Notes: a model not told the origin generated them from the letters alone. A DNA stretch of 64,000 nt from Hymenobacter aquaticus (GCF_004765605.1 NZ_SRLC01000001.1:3038001-3102000), one strand, 5' to 3'; shown: positions 24,137 through 34,021, counted from the first letter of the stretch. A program made the numbers and translations.

Positions 24137-25618
24137 ATGCTGACTGCCTTTTTACTTTTCTTCCCCGTAGCGGCGGCGCTTCTGCTGCACTTTGCCAAGG
24201 GCAATGCGGCGCGGGTGCTGGCCCTGGGGGCCGCCCTTCTGGAATTTGCCGTGGCGGTGTTTGCCGCCGTGTCGGCCACGCTGAACATGGCGCCCGGCAA
24301 CAGCGAGGCCGCCTATTCCACGTTTTCCATCAATCTGCCCTGGATAGCCTCGGCCGGCATCAACTTCCACATCGGCATGGATGGGCTGAGCCTGCTGCTG
24401 GTGCTGCTGACCACCTTTTTGGTGCCGCTCATCATCCTGGCTTCCTTCCGCCACGACTACCCCAACGCCTCGGCCTTCTACGCCCTGATTCTGTTCATGC
24501 AGACCGGCCTGATCGGGGTGTTCGTGTCCCTGGATGCCTTCCTATTCTACTTCTTCTGGGAAGTGGCCCTGATTCCGATTTACTTCCTGGCCGGCGTCTG
24601 GGGCTCGGAGCGCCGCATTGCCGTCACCTTCAAGTTTTTCCTGTACACCATCATTGGCTCGCTCTTCATGTTGGCCGCCTTCGTGTACCTCTACTTCCAG
24701 ACCGGCGCCAACGGCGCGGTTCGGTCGTCCGACATTGCCGCTTTCTACAGCCTGAGCCTTACGGCTTCGCAGCAGGCCTGGGTGTTCTGGCTGATCTTCA
24801 TTGCCTTCGCCGTGAAGATGCCGATTTTCCCCTTCCACACCTGGCAGCCCGACACCTACACCGAAAGCCCCGTGCCCGCCACCATGCTGCTCTCGGGCAT
24901 CATGCTGAAGATGGGCATCTACGGCACGCTGCGCTGGCTGCTGCCGGTGGTGCCGCTGGGCACCAGCCAGTGGGGTAAGCTGGTGATGATTCTGGCCGTT
25001 ATCGGTATCATTTATGGCGCTATCATCGCCATCCGCCAGCGCGACATGAAGCGGCTCATTGCCTATTCGTCGTTGTCGCACGTGGGGCTGATGGCCGCCG
25101 GCGTGTTCTCCCTCACCTTCATGGGCCTGCAAGGCGCCGTGATTCAGATGCTGGCCCACGGCGTAAACGTCGTCGGCATGTTCTTTATCGGCGACGTTAT
25201 CCAGCGCCGCACCGGTACCCGCCAGATTTCGGAGCTGGGCGGCCTGACCAAGCACACGCCGCTTTTGTCGGTCTGCTTCCTGGTGCTACTGCTGGGCACG
25301 GTGGCCCTGCCGCTCACCAACGGTTTCGTGGGCGAGTTCCTGCTGCTGGCCGGCGTGTACCAGTACAACATGTGGCTGGGCGCCGTGGCCGGCGTGACCA
25401 TCATCCTGGCCGCCGTGTATTTGCTGCGCATGTTCCAGCGCGTGATGCTGGGCCCCGAAACGTCCTTTACCTCCACCATTCAGGACCTGACCGGCAGCGA
25501 ATTGGCCGTGCTGGTGCCCCTGATTGTGCTCGTGTTCTGGATTGGCCTGTTCCCCAATACCTTCCTGCGCATCTCGGAGCCTGCCGTACTGCAGATTCTT
25601 ACGCTGGTTAACCGCTAA
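24137..25618 (+). CDS. nuoM: NADH-quinone oxidoreductase subunit M
   Basis: 493 residues with about fourteen transmembrane helices. Motifs of the Mrp-like antiporter fold are visible: FFFWEVALIPIYFLAGVWG with its Glu, FPFHTWQPDTYTESPVPATM and KRLIAYSSLSHVGLM. NuoM is one of three proton-pumping subunits. It follows nuoL by 62 bases. Confidence 0.95.
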   Translation: MLTAFLLFFPVAAALLLHFAKGNAARVLALGAALLEFAVAVFAAVSATLNMAPGNSEAAYSTFSINLPWIASAGINFHIGMDGLSLLLVLLTTFLVPLIILASFRHDYPNASAFYALILFMQTGLIGVFVSLDAFLFYFFWEVALIPIYFLAGVWGSERRIAVTFKFFLYTIIGSLFMLAAFVYLYFQTGANGAVRSSDIAAFYSLSLTASQQAWVFWLIFIAFAVKMPIFPFHTWQPDTYTESPVPATMLLSGIMLKMGIYGTLRWLLPVVPLGTSQWGKLVMILAVIGIIYGAIIAIRQRDMKRLIAYSSLSHVGLMAAGVFSLTFMGLQGAVIQMLAHGVNVVGMFFIGDVIQRRTGTRQISELGGLTKHTPLLSVCFLVLLLGTVALPLTNGFVGEFLLLAGVYQYNMWLGAVAGVTIILAAVYLLRMFQRVMLGPETSFTSTIQDLTGSELAVLVPLIVLVFWIGLFPNTFLRISEPAVLQILTLVNR

Positions 25619-25635
25619 GCCCTGATTCCGACGAC

Positions 25636-27030
25636 ATGACCTCCATCATTCTGCTCTCCGTTCTCGGCATCGTTAACCTGTTCTTCGGGTTCCTGAAGTC
25701 CAACAAAATCCTGCTGCCGGCGGCCATGGTCATCCTGGCCCTGGTGTTCGGCGCCAACCTGCTCGATTGGAACGCGGCTTCCGAGTCGTACTTCAACAAC
25801 ATGCTGACCATCGACCGGTACTCGGTGGCCTTCACCGGCATCGTGGTCCTGACGACGCTGCTACTGATTCCCTTCTCGGAGAAATACGTGCGCGACGGGC
25901 AGGAAAACCTGGCCGAATACTACTCGCTGCTGCTCTTTGCCTTGGTTGGCGCCATCATGATGGTGAGCTACAACAACCTGCTGATGCTGTTCGTGGGCAT
26001 TGAAATCCTGAGCGTGGCCATGTACGTGGTAGCCGGTTCCGACAAGCGCAACGTGCGCTCCAACGAGGCGGCCCTGAAGTACTTCCTGATGGGCTCGTTT
26101 GCCACCGGCATCCTGCTCTTCGGCATTGCCCTGGTGTACGGCGCCACCGGCACGTTCGAGCTGGCCCAGATCAACGCCGGCATCGTGAATCCGGCCAATG
26201 CCTCGCTGCAGCCCATGCTCTACATCGGCATGCTGCTGATGTTTATCGGTATCAGCTTCAAAGTATCGGCCGCGCCCTTCCACTACTGGACGCCCGACGT
26301 GTACGAAGGCACGCCCACGTTCTTCACAGCCTTTATGAGCACCGTGGTGAAAACGGCCGGTTTTGCCGCCTTCTTCAAGCTGCTGCTGGCGGCCTTCTTC
26401 GCCGCCCAGGGCTTCTGGGTGCCCACCATCATGGCCATCACCGTCCTGACGCTGCTCATCGGCAACGTCGGCGCCGTGGCGCAGTCCAGCATCAAGCGGA
26501 TGCTGGCCTACTCCAGCATTTCGCACGCGGGCTACCTGTTTATCGGCCTGGTGGCCGTGAACGGCAAGCTTTCGGCCAACGCTATTTTCTTCTATTCCCT
26601 GGCTTACTCCATTGCCACGGTAGCAGCCTTTGCCGTGCTCAAGCTGGTGTCGGATCAGCGGCAGCGCGAAGACTACGCCAGCTTCAACGGCCTGGCCAAA
26701 ACTAACCCGCTGCTGGCCTTCGTGATGACCGTGGCCATGCTGTCGTTGGCGGGTATTCCGCTCACCGGCGGCTTCTTCGGAAAGTTCTTCACCTTCGGCG
26801 CGGCCATCGACCGGGGCTACATCTGGCTGGTGGTGTTTGCCGTGGTAATGTCGATGGTGAGCATTTACTACTACTTGCGTCCCATCATTGCCATGTACAT
26901 GCAGCCCGCCGACGATGAAACCGCCGAGCCCATCGTAGTGGGTGGTTTCCAATCGGCCGTGCTGGTGCTGCTGGCGTTGATTACGGTAGTGCTGGGCGTG
27001 CTGCCCGGTCTGCTCAGCGAAGTATTCTAG
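25636..27030 (+). CDS. nuoN: NADH-quinone oxidoreductase subunit N
   Basis: 464 residues and the last antiporter-like subunit of complex I. Conserved segments include LFVGIEILSVAMYVVAG with the channel Glu, SAAPFHYWTPDVYEGTPT and KRMLAYSSISHAGYL. It begins 17 bases after nuoM and is followed by a strong terminator, which ends the locus. Confidence 0.95.
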   Translation: MTSIILLSVLGIVNLFFGFLKSNKILLPAAMVILALVFGANLLDWNAASESYFNNMLTIDRYSVAFTGIVVLTTLLLIPFSEKYVRDGQENLAEYYSLLLFALVGAIMMVSYNNLLMLFVGIEILSVAMYVVAGSDKRNVRSNEAALKYFLMGSFATGILLFGIALVYGATGTFELAQINAGIVNPANASLQPMLYIGMLLMFIGISFKVSAAPFHYWTPDVYEGTPTFFTAFMSTVVKTAGFAAFFKLLLAAFFAAQGFWVPTIMAITVLTLLIGNVGAVAQSSIKRMLAYSSISHAGYLFIGLVAVNGKLSANAIFFYSLAYSIATVAAFAVLKLVSDQRQREDYASFNGLAKTNPLLAFVMTVAMLSLAGIPLTGGFFGKFFTFGAAIDRGYIWLVVFAVVMSMVSIYYYLRPIIAMYMQPADDETAEPIVVGGFQSAVLVLLALITVVLGVLPGLLSEVF

Positions 27031-27065
27031 GCAGCCCGGCCTTTACGGACCCGGTACAGATAAGG

Positions 27066-27099
27066 AAAAAGAGCGGCCCCGACGGAGCCGCTCTTTTTT
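27066..27099 (+). terminator. Terminator after nuoN
   Basis: aaaaagagcggc (27066-27077) pairs with gccgctctttttt (27087-27099), loop of nine bases. It also lies at the 3' end of the convergent OmpA gene. Confidence 0.9.
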
Positions 27100-27120
27100 G
27101 TTGGTATGCCGGCCGAGCCG

Positions 27121-28476
27121 TTACTTTTTCGTCACCCGGATACTGATGCGCCGGTTCAGGGCGCGGCCCACGGGCGTGTCGTTGTTGGCAATGCCGTGCT
27201 TGCCGCCGTAGCCCTTGGCCTCCAGCCGACTCACGGCAATGCCCATTCCCACCAGTTCCGACATGGCCGCGTTGGCGCGCTCCTCACTGAGTTTGAGGTT
27301 GGCCATCCAGTTGCCGGTCGTGTCGGTGTAGCCCCCGATCTTGACGTGGGCCAGCGGGAAGCTTTTCAGGATGCTGGCCACGTTGCGCAGCTGCTGCTTC
27401 GACTCATCGGTCAGCGTGGCTTTTTTGGTGTCGAAATACACCCGGTCGAAGTTGATCCAGCCTTTCGTCCGGTTCACTGGGTCTACCTGCAGGGCCGGGT
27501 CGGCCAGGAAAGTATAGAGCCGGTTTTCGGTGGAGTTCACCCCGACCGTTTGGGTGCTGCCGTCCAGCATCGTCAGCGTGATGGCGCGGCCGGGGTCGTA
27601 GATGTAGGTATCCAGGGCCGCGTCGTAATGGCCCGCCCCGTTTTCCGAGGCGTCTGCTTCGGGTAGGTTATTGGTCGAGGGAGCAGCCAGAGCCCGGGTA
27701 CTGTCCGCCGTTTCATTGGTCTTGGTCTGAAACTGGCCCCGCATGAAGAAGTACTCGGCCAGCGCCCCCAGTACGACCAGCGCCAGCACCCAGGGCCAAC
27801 GGCTGGTGCCGGTACTCGTGACAATGGGCTCCGGTGCGGGGGCAGCCGCTACGGGGGCGCTGTAGGTGTGCCCGCCGCCCACGGCGGCCCAGGCGCCGGG
27901 GCCCGGGGCGGCGGGTTCGGCAGAAGCCAGTGCCGGCACCGGCGCGCCAACGGGCACTGCCGGCTCGGTCAGCAACGATGCGGCGCTGCTGCCCGGCATC
28001 ATGGCTTCCAGCACCTGAGCACGCTGACTTTTCAGGAAATTGAACAGCCCGTCCGGGTCTAAGTCGTGCAGGGCGGCGTAGCTGGCCAGCCGGTGCAGCA
28101 CGGCCTGGGCCACGATGGCCAGCAGGGTTTCTACCGAAGATGGCTTAACGGCCGTGGCGTTGCTGATGCGGGCTACGGTGGCCCCGTAGGCCTCGCCCAG
28201 CAAGGCGCGCATCAGGTCGGAGCGGCGCTGCAGGGTGTCGGCCGTGAGCAGGTTGGGCAGCACGCCCGATTCGGCGGCTTCGTGGGTCAGGGTCCAGAGG
28301 GTTTCCGGACCACCCGGCCGCTCGGCGCGACCGATGAAACTACTGAGAACAAGCGGGGTAATTTTGCCTAAAGCCTTCCGAACCCCCTCCTCACTCTCGC
28401 CTACCACTACGCTGGTCTGGCTTACGGTATTGCCCGTAAAGTACGTTTCGACTTCTTCCAGTAGGTTCTGTTGCAT
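27121..28476 (-). CDS. OmpA-family protein with N-terminal DUF937 region
   Basis: 451 residues from ATG 28476 (a GTG codon just upstream is also possible). The first 150 or so residues resemble DUF937: FTGNTVSQTSVVVGESEEGV, then TLWTLTHEAAESGV. A proline/alanine-rich linker leads to a single transmembrane helix at about 230-250 (WPWVLALVVLGALAEYFF). The C-terminal OmpA domain has FDRVYFDTKKATL and the peptidoglycan-binding VKIGGYTDTTGN, ending RALNRRISIRVTKK. With no signal peptide, the DUF937 part is presumably cytoplasmic and the OmpA part periplasmic, binding the cell wall. Function unknown; the fusion is common in Cytophagales. Confidence 0.85.
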   Translation of the reverse strand: MQQNLLEEVETYFTGNTVSQTSVVVGESEEGVRKALGKITPLVLSSFIGRAERPGGPETLWTLTHEAAESGVLPNLLTADTLQRRSDLMRALLGEAYGATVARISNATAVKPSSVETLLAIVAQAVLHRLASYAALHDLDPDGLFNFLKSQRAQVLEAMMPGSSAASLLTEPAVPVGAPVPALASAEPAAPGPGAWAAVGGGHTYSAPVAAAPAPEPIVTSTGTSRWPWVLALVVLGALAEYFFMRGQFQTKTNETADSTRALAAPSTNNLPEADASENGAGHYDAALDTYIYDPGRAITLTMLDGSTQTVGVNSTENRLYTFLADPALQVDPVNRTKGWINFDRVYFDTKKATLTDESKQQLRNVASILKSFPLAHVKIGGYTDTTGNWMANLKLSEERANAAMSELVGMGIAVSRLEAKGYGGKHGIANNDTPVGRALNRRISIRVTKK

Positions 28477-28598
28477 CACTGTAGAGGTTTGACGTGTACG
28501 ATAGTTAATAGTACTAATTTTTATTTAAATACTACCAGACACGGTTCCATCGTAATGCTCTGCCAGACAACCCATTACTCGCGTTAAACAGCATACAC

Positions 28599-28644
28599 GC
28601 AAAAGTCAGCGTCATTTCCGAAGAGAAACGACGCTGACTTTTGC
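28599..28644. repeat. Perfect 15-bp intergenic hairpin
   Basis: gcaaaagtcagcgtc at 28599-28613 pairs with gacgctgacttttgc at 28630-28644, loop of 16 bases. It lies in the 273-base gap between two leftward genes and could terminate the exonuclease transcript. The other parts of the gap are A+T-rich and show no clear promoter. Confidence 0.7.
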
Positions 28645-28749
28645 GCAGAGCTGAACCAGAATTTTATACGCGCTTCACGATAAAGCTCGCCCCATTATTA
28701 GCGCTTCCCTCACCAAAACAATCGGGCAGCCATGCCGGCCGCAGGCAAC

Positions 28750-29562
28750 CTAAACAGGCCGCATAACAGTCGCACCAGACCAAGGTGTGTGCGTTACCTG
28801 AACCAGGGGCCACAAATCCTTTTGCCCATAGAAATGCAGCAGCACGCGGGCCGTCGTTTCCACGTCTTTCTGGCAATAGGTAACAATGCGGCCCAAGTCC
28901 TGATCCTGCCAGTACACGTCGCCTACGTGCGAGCCATCAATATCATTTTTGGGGGAAGGAATGCCGAATAAGCCCGCCAGCAGAGCCAATGAAATGAAAC
29001 CCTTGTTGTCACCAAACTTCCACATATCCATCGTGTCCAGCAGGTGGGGCAAATCCCAGGGCTTATAGGTGGCGATGTTGAGCATGGGCGGCAGCGGAAT
29101 ACCGCAGATAATCATCCGCCGGCCCAAATACGCGTAGTCAAACTCGCGGCCATTATGGGCGCAGAGGAAGTAGCCCTTATCCTTTTGCGTGGTCGAGCCC
29201 GGCAGCTTCGACCCATACGGGGCACGCTCGCCCAACAGGTTGGCGAAGCCCCGCAGCACTGCGCACTCGTCGTCATCGGCAAACGACTTCACCCGAAACT
29301 CCAGGGTTTCATCGGGCAGCATCCGAAAGTAGCCGACGGAGATGCAGACAATCTTGCCAAACTCCGCGTACAGGCCCGCATTGGCGAACAGCGTGTCGGT
29401 AGTATGGCCTTCGGCTACCTCTTTGTGGTGGCGTTTAAGGCAGAATTTGTCCCACAGCGCCTGGTGTTCGGGCTCTAAGTCGGCGTGACATTTCTGACCG
29501 GGCACGGTTTCAATATCAACGATAAAAACGCGGGTTAAATCGACGTGGCGCAAAGCATTCAT
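28750..29562 (-). CDS. 3'-5' exonuclease related to the PolB exonuclease domain
   Basis: 270 residues from ATG 29562; the upstream TTG is less likely. The DEDD-type exonuclease motifs are visible: VFIVDIETVPG (Exo I, Asp and Glu), LCAHNGREFDYAYLGRR (Exo II, Asp), and YCQKDVETTARVLLHF (Exo III with Asp and the YxxxD pattern). No polymerase domain follows. Such stand-alone proteins are found in many bacteria and act in DNA repair or turnover; the substrate is not known. The gene has its own upstream space and no operon partner. Confidence 0.85.
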   Translation of the reverse strand: MNALRHVDLTRVFIVDIETVPGQKCHADLEPEHQALWDKFCLKRHHKEVAEGHTTDTLFANAGLYAEFGKIVCISVGYFRMLPDETLEFRVKSFADDDECAVLRGFANLLGERAPYGSKLPGSTTQKDKGYFLCAHNGREFDYAYLGRRMIICGIPLPPMLNIATYKPWDLPHLLDTMDMWKFGDNKGFISLALLAGLFGIPSPKNDIDGSHVGDVYWQDQDLGRIVTYCQKDVETTARVLLHFYGQKDLWPLVQVTHTPWSGATVMRPV

Positions 29563-29983
29563 AAGCAATAACGAAAGGAATCCAAACCGAAGATAGACCT
29601 TTCGAATGCATCCACACGCCGCTTATCGTCAGAATTAGCAGAAAAACGGCGGTCTGGCTCCGGGCCAACGCTACGCCGCCCGGGTTCCGGCGGTGTGTGA
29701 ACCGGAACTCGGGCGGCGGATGTCGGGGGTAGGAGCGCGCGGAGGAAGCGCCACCAGCTGGCCTCAGGCCAGCGCCGGACGGCCCGTAAGCCAGAGACCC
29801 AGCAGAACAATCAGCACTTGGCGACGTGGTTTAGGCATGGCAACCGACAGTTTAGGCACCCTATCCAGTGGCCCCGCTTGCCTTCCGCCGCAGCAGATTT
29901 GTCGGGGTCATTGGTCGGGTTGAAGATGCGGTTTTCCGGCGCCCGAGTCAATCACATGAATATGTGAGCCGGGGCCGGGCAGC
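29563..29983. other. Intergenic stretch with a signal-peptide-like minus-strand ORF
   Basis: This 421-base gap holds no convincing gene. On the minus strand, ATG at 29838 begins a 24-codon frame, MPKPRRQVLIVLLGLWLTG followed by RPALA and a stop, which looks like a bare signal peptide. The same frame reopens after the TGA for about 31 further codons of Pro/Arg/Ser-rich sequence. It may be a decayed secreted-protein gene; coding status is unproven. Confidence 0.35.
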
Positions 29984-30637
29984 TCAGGTCAGGCCCTGGC
30001 GCAGGGCTTTCGAGACGGCCTCGGTCATGGAGCGCACGTGGAGCTTTTCGTAGATTTTCTTGATGTGGGAGCGCACCGTGTCGATGCTGATGCCGCGGTC
30101 GGCGGCTATCATCTTGTAGCTGTAGCCTTCCACCAGCAAGCCCAGAATTTCCTGCTCGCGGGCGCTGAGGTTGGCCGGCGACTCCTCGGCCGGGGCCACC
30201 GGCGGCTTGGAGCGCGGAAACAGGCGCAGCACCTGCCGGGCAATGGCGGGCGTCATCGGGGCCCCGCCCAGCCGCACCTCCCCGATGGCGTCGAGCAGCT
30301 TCACGGGGGGCGTTTTCTTGAGCAGGTAGCCGTCGGCGCCGGCGCAGATGGCCTCAAACACCCGGTCGTTATCCTCGAATACGGTGAGCATCACCACGTT
30401 GACCTGGGGCGCGGCTTTCTTGATGCGCTTCAGGCCCTCGATGCCGTTGATGCCGGGCATGTCGATGTCCATCAGAATCACGTCGGGCGTGAGCCGGGCC
30501 ACGTCGGCCGTGGCTTGGGTGCAGTTGCCCAGCGCCCCCACCAGCTCCAGGCCCTGGGAGCCGGCGAGCAGCTGGCTCAGGCTGGCCCGCAGGTCAGAGT
30601 TGTCTTCGTAAATCAGAACGCGGGTGGGAGTTTCCAT
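29984..30637 (-). CDS. LuxR/NarL-family response regulator
   Basis: 217 residues. Receiver domain (1-125): EDNSD acidic pocket, phospho-acceptor Asp in VILMDIDMPG (about residue 57), Thr in VVMLTVFEDN and Lys in GYLLKKTPP. The C-terminal LuxR helix-turn-helix contains LSAREQEILGLLVEGYSYKMIA and the DTVRSHIKKIYEKLHV recognition segment. Transcribed 122 bases downstream of the large histidine kinase gene on the same strand, so it is its likely partner. Confidence 0.95.
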   Translation of the reverse strand: METPTRVLIYEDNSDLRASLSQLLAGSQGLELVGALGNCTQATADVARLTPDVILMDIDMPGINGIEGLKRIKKAAPQVNVVMLTVFEDNDRVFEAICAGADGYLLKKTPPVKLLDAIGEVRLGGAPMTPAIARQVLRLFPRSKPPVAPAEESPANLSAREQEILGLLVEGYSYKMIAADRGISIDTVRSHIKKIYEKLHVRSMTEAVSKALRQGLT

Positions 30638-30759
30638 GGCGTAGTACTAGGTGTGTTTTGCGACCGTGAAGATACGGCGCCCACCACCACAGTAGCGCCT
30701 ACATGATAATGTGAGCCGGGTTTTGAACGCATCGGTAGCGGCCGGCGCCTGCTTCTGCC

Positions 30760-33700
30760 TCAGGACCTTAGCGGCACGTTCAGGCGCAGCACCGTGCCCT
30801 TGCCCGGGGCCGTCCGGATTTCCAGCACGCCCTTCATGGCCGCGGCCCGGCTGCGCATGTTGGTCAGGCCATTGCCGCCGCCCTGGGCCGGGGCGGCGGG
30901 GTCGAACCCGATGCCGTCGTCTTCCACGGTCAGCACCAGCCGGTGGTGCTCGTAGACCAGGGCAATAGCGGCCTGCTGGCACTGCGCGTACTTGGCCAGG
31001 TTGTTTACGGCTTCCTTGAAGAGCAGGAAAAACTCGCGGCGGGCCCGCATGTTCAGGCGCAGGCCCGCTACCGACTGGTCGACGCGGAACGTGAAATCAA
31101 TGCCGCGGGCTTCGAGCACGTCGGAGGCGAAGCTGCGCATGCGGGCCACCACGTCTTCCATCGAGTCGTGGGCTGGGTTGATGGTCCAGACGATGTCGTC
31201 CATGGCGTCGAGCATGCGGCGGGAGCTGTCCCCGATCTGGTCGAGCAGGGCGGTGGCCTGCTCGGTGCGCTGGTTGTGCTGGTGGGTGCGGGCAATCTGG
31301 CTCAGGATGGAAATGCTGCTGAGCGTGGAGCCCATGTCGTCGTGCAGGTCGCGGGCAATGTTGTGGCGCACCCGCTCGAGGGCCAGCAGCTGGCGCACCC
31401 GCAGGCGGTAGGCCAGAAACAAGAGGCCAAACAGCACCCAGCTAATCAGCACCCGAAACCACCAGGTGCTGTACCAGTGGGGCTTTACCACGATGGTCAG
31501 GGCCGTACCGGTCGGGTTCCAGATACCGTCGTTGTTGGTGGCCCGCACCCGGAAGGTGTAGGTGCCCGGGTCGAGGTTGGTGTAGGTAGCTTCGCGCTTG
31601 GTGCCGGCCTGCACCCAGTCGGGGTCGAAGTTTTCGAGCATGTAGGCGTAGCGGTTCTTCTCGGGCAAGCGGAAGTTGAGGGCGGCAAACTCCAAGGAGA
31701 AGAAATAGTCGCTCGGGGCCAGCTCGATGCGGCGGCGCACGGTGATGCTGGTGTCCAGCTCGACGGGCTGGTTGAACTTGCGGAACCCGGTCAGGACCAC
31801 CGGCGGGGGCACCGCGTTGGTGCGCACGGCGGCGGGCACGAAGCTCACCAGGCCCTGCACGCCCCCGAAGTAGAGCCGCCCGCCCCGCCCCCGGTAGTAA
31901 CCGCCGGCGTTGAACTCGTCGAACGGCAGCCCGTCGCGGGTGTCGAAGGTGTAGAACTGGCTGTTGGTCGGCGTAAAGCGGGCCAGGCCCTTGTTGGTCG
32001 AGAGCCAGAGGTTGCGGGCCGCATCTTCCAGAATGCCGTACACCACGTCGTTGGGCAGGCCCTGGGGCTCCCGGAAGGTAGTAAACCACCCGCGCGCCGC
32101 ATCGTCGACGCGGCACAGGCCGCCCCCTTCCGTGCCCACCCACAGGCGGCCGGTATGATCTTCCAAGATGGAGCGCACGAAGTTGCTGCTCAGGCTGCGC
32201 GGGTTGTGGTCGTCGGCGCGAAAGGCCACGAACTGCCGGGTAACGGGGTTGTAGCGGCACAGGCCGCCCCCGCCGGTGCCTACCCACACCAGGCCGGTGC
32301 GGTCCTGGTGCACTACCCGCACGAAGTTATTGCTCAGGCTGTGCGGGTCCTGGGGGTCGTGGCGGAAGGCCGTGAAGTCGTTGGTAGCGGGATTGTACCG
32401 GTTCAGGCCGCCTTCGGTGCCCACCCAGAGCCGGCCCTTGGGGTCCTGGTACACGGTGCGCACGAAGTCCTCGCTCAGGCTGCCCGGCACGGCCGGGTCG
32501 TGGCGGTAGTGCACGAAGCGGGTGGCGCCGGGCTCCAGGCAGTCGAGCCCCTGGCTCTGGGTGCCGACCCAGAGCCGGCCGCGCGTGTCGATGCACACGG
32601 CCCGGATAAAATCCTCGCTCAGGCTGCCGGGGTCCCGGGGGTCGTGGCGGAACGTGCGGCGCTGGCCGGTGGTGGCGTCGTAGCAGATCAGGCCCGTGCT
32701 TTCGGTGCCCACCCACACGCGCCCGGCGCCATCTTCGCCCACGGCCCACACGGGGCCTTTGGGCTCGGGGTAAGCGGCAAAGGCGCTGGGCCGGCCCTCG
32801 AAGCTGCTAATGCCGGCCTCGGTACCGGTCCAGAGCAGACCCGAGCGGTCCTGAAACACGGACAGCACCACGTTGTCGGGCAGGGAATGCGGGGCGTTAG
32901 GTTGGTGCTGGTAGGTGCGAAACGAGTCGGTGGCGGGCTGGTAGTGCACCAGCCCCTTGTTGGTACCCACCCACAACTCGTGCTGGCGGTCCAGAAACAG
33001 GGCCCGGATGGCCTCGCCCGGCCCATCGGGGCGCCGGCCGATGGCCCGGGCCGGGCCCGTAGCGGGCAAATACCAGAGCCCGTCGGTTTCGGTACCAATC
33101 CAGAGGCCACCCCGGGCGTCGGGCTGCAGGCACGTTACGGCACTGGCGGCGGCCCAGCGCGGGTCGGGCTGCAGATGGCCGGTGCGCCGGTTCAGAAAGC
33201 TGATCCGGCCTTCCCCGGTGCCCACCCACAGCGTGCCGTTGGGCGTTTGGGTAATGGCCCGCACCGAATTGCGCCGCAGGTTTTCCTCGGTGGCCACGGC
33301 GTGCACGAAGCGCTGAAAATGCTTTTTGGCGGGCACGAAGCGGTGCAGCCCGCCCTCGGTGCCGGCCCACACCTGGCCCTGCGGGTCGCAGAACACCACC
33401 CGCACGAAGTTGTCGGCCAGGCCGTTCACGTCGTTCTGCTCGTACTCGAAGGCCTGAAACCGCCCGGTCACGGGGTTGTAGCGGCACAGGCCGCCCCCGC
33501 CGGTGCCCACCCACAGGCGGCCCTGCTGGTCTTCGGCCAACGACAAGATAAAGTTGCTGCTCAGGCTACCGGCCCGCTGGGGGTCGTTGCGAAACACCCG
33601 AAACTCGACGCCGTCGTAGCGGCTCAGGCCATCCTGGGTGCCAAACCAGAGGAAGCCCTGCCGGTCCTGCACGATGCTGTACACGCTGTTTTCCGACAGG

Positions 33701-33828
33701 CCCTGCGCCGCGGTGAGGGTGCGAAACGTCAGGGCGGGGCTCGGTTGGGCGGGGGCGGCCACCGCCAGGCCCAGGAGGAGCACCCCGAGCAGTGCCATTC
33801 GCCACCATGCCGCATAAAAATAGGTCAT
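30760..33828 (-). CDS. Propeller-domain sensor histidine kinase (HisKA_3 type)
   Basis: 1022 residues from ATG 33828. A signal peptide (MALLGVLLLGLAVAAPAQP) leads into about a dozen Reg_prop repeats of the type GRLWVGTEGGLNRYNP, which form two seven-bladed propellers in the periplasm, followed by a Y_Y_Y domain and one transmembrane helix (WYSTWWFRVLISWVLFGLLFLAY). The cytoplasmic part has the NarX-type phospho-acceptor His829 in RDLHDDMGSTLSSISILSQI and the ATPase motifs EDDGIGFDP and GGGNGLTNMRSRA. Unlike hybrid HTCS proteins it has no fused receiver or AraC domain; the LuxR regulator just downstream fills that role. The ligand is likely an extracellular glycan but is not shown by the sequence. 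Confidence 0.95.
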   Translation of the reverse strand: MTYFYAAWWRMALLGVLLLGLAVAAPAQPSPALTFRTLTAAQGLSENSVYSIVQDRQGFLWFGTQDGLSRYDGVEFRVFRNDPQRAGSLSSNFILSLAEDQQGRLWVGTGGGGLCRYNPVTGRFQAFEYEQNDVNGLADNFVRVVFCDPQGQVWAGTEGGLHRFVPAKKHFQRFVHAVATEENLRRNSVRAITQTPNGTLWVGTGEGRISFLNRRTGHLQPDPRWAAASAVTCLQPDARGGLWIGTETDGLWYLPATGPARAIGRRPDGPGEAIRALFLDRQHELWVGTNKGLVHYQPATDSFRTYQHQPNAPHSLPDNVVLSVFQDRSGLLWTGTEAGISSFEGRPSAFAAYPEPKGPVWAVGEDGAGRVWVGTESTGLICYDATTGQRRTFRHDPRDPGSLSEDFIRAVCIDTRGRLWVGTQSQGLDCLEPGATRFVHYRHDPAVPGSLSEDFVRTVYQDPKGRLWVGTEGGLNRYNPATNDFTAFRHDPQDPHSLSNNFVRVVHQDRTGLVWVGTGGGGLCRYNPVTRQFVAFRADDHNPRSLSSNFVRSILEDHTGRLWVGTEGGGLCRVDDAARGWFTTFREPQGLPNDVVYGILEDAARNLWLSTNKGLARFTPTNSQFYTFDTRDGLPFDEFNAGGYYRGRGGRLYFGGVQGLVSFVPAAVRTNAVPPPVVLTGFRKFNQPVELDTSITVRRRIELAPSDYFFSLEFAALNFRLPEKNRYAYMLENFDPDWVQAGTKREATYTNLDPGTYTFRVRATNNDGIWNPTGTALTIVVKPHWYSTWWFRVLISWVLFGLLFLAYRLRVRQLLALERVRHNIARDLHDDMGSTLSSISILSQIARTHQHNQRTEQATALLDQIGDSSRRMLDAMDDIVWTINPAHDSMEDVVARMRSFASDVLEARGIDFTFRVDQSVAGLRLNMRARREFFLLFKEAVNNLAKYAQCQQAAIALVYEHHRLVLTVEDDGIGFDPAAPAQGGGNGLTNMRSRAAAMKGVLEIRTAPGKGTVLRLNVPLRS

Positions 33829-34021
33829 ACGCAAGCCGCTTATCCCCGAGCCAGTGCCCGACTAGTTCGGGCTGCAACCTAGGGATTTCCGGCCGTTTGC
33901 CCAATTCCCGGCCAGTCCCGGCCGGGCCGGGGAGAATGCCGGTTTCAATTCCGGGGTTTCGGTAACTTGGCCGGCCTGTTTTGCCGCCGCCGCAAGGCAG
34001 CTTATCATCTATCCTCAGGAT

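Noticed and set aside
29984..33828. Hybrid two-component (HTCS) system
   Set aside because: The kinase has no fused receiver or AraC domain; the regulator is a separate LuxR protein.
30943..33882. 979-codon plus-strand open frame opposite the histidine kinase gene
   Set aside because: Antisense shadow of a high-GC gene; its sequence is Gly/Ala/His/Val-rich without any domain, while the minus strand has clear propeller and kinase motifs.
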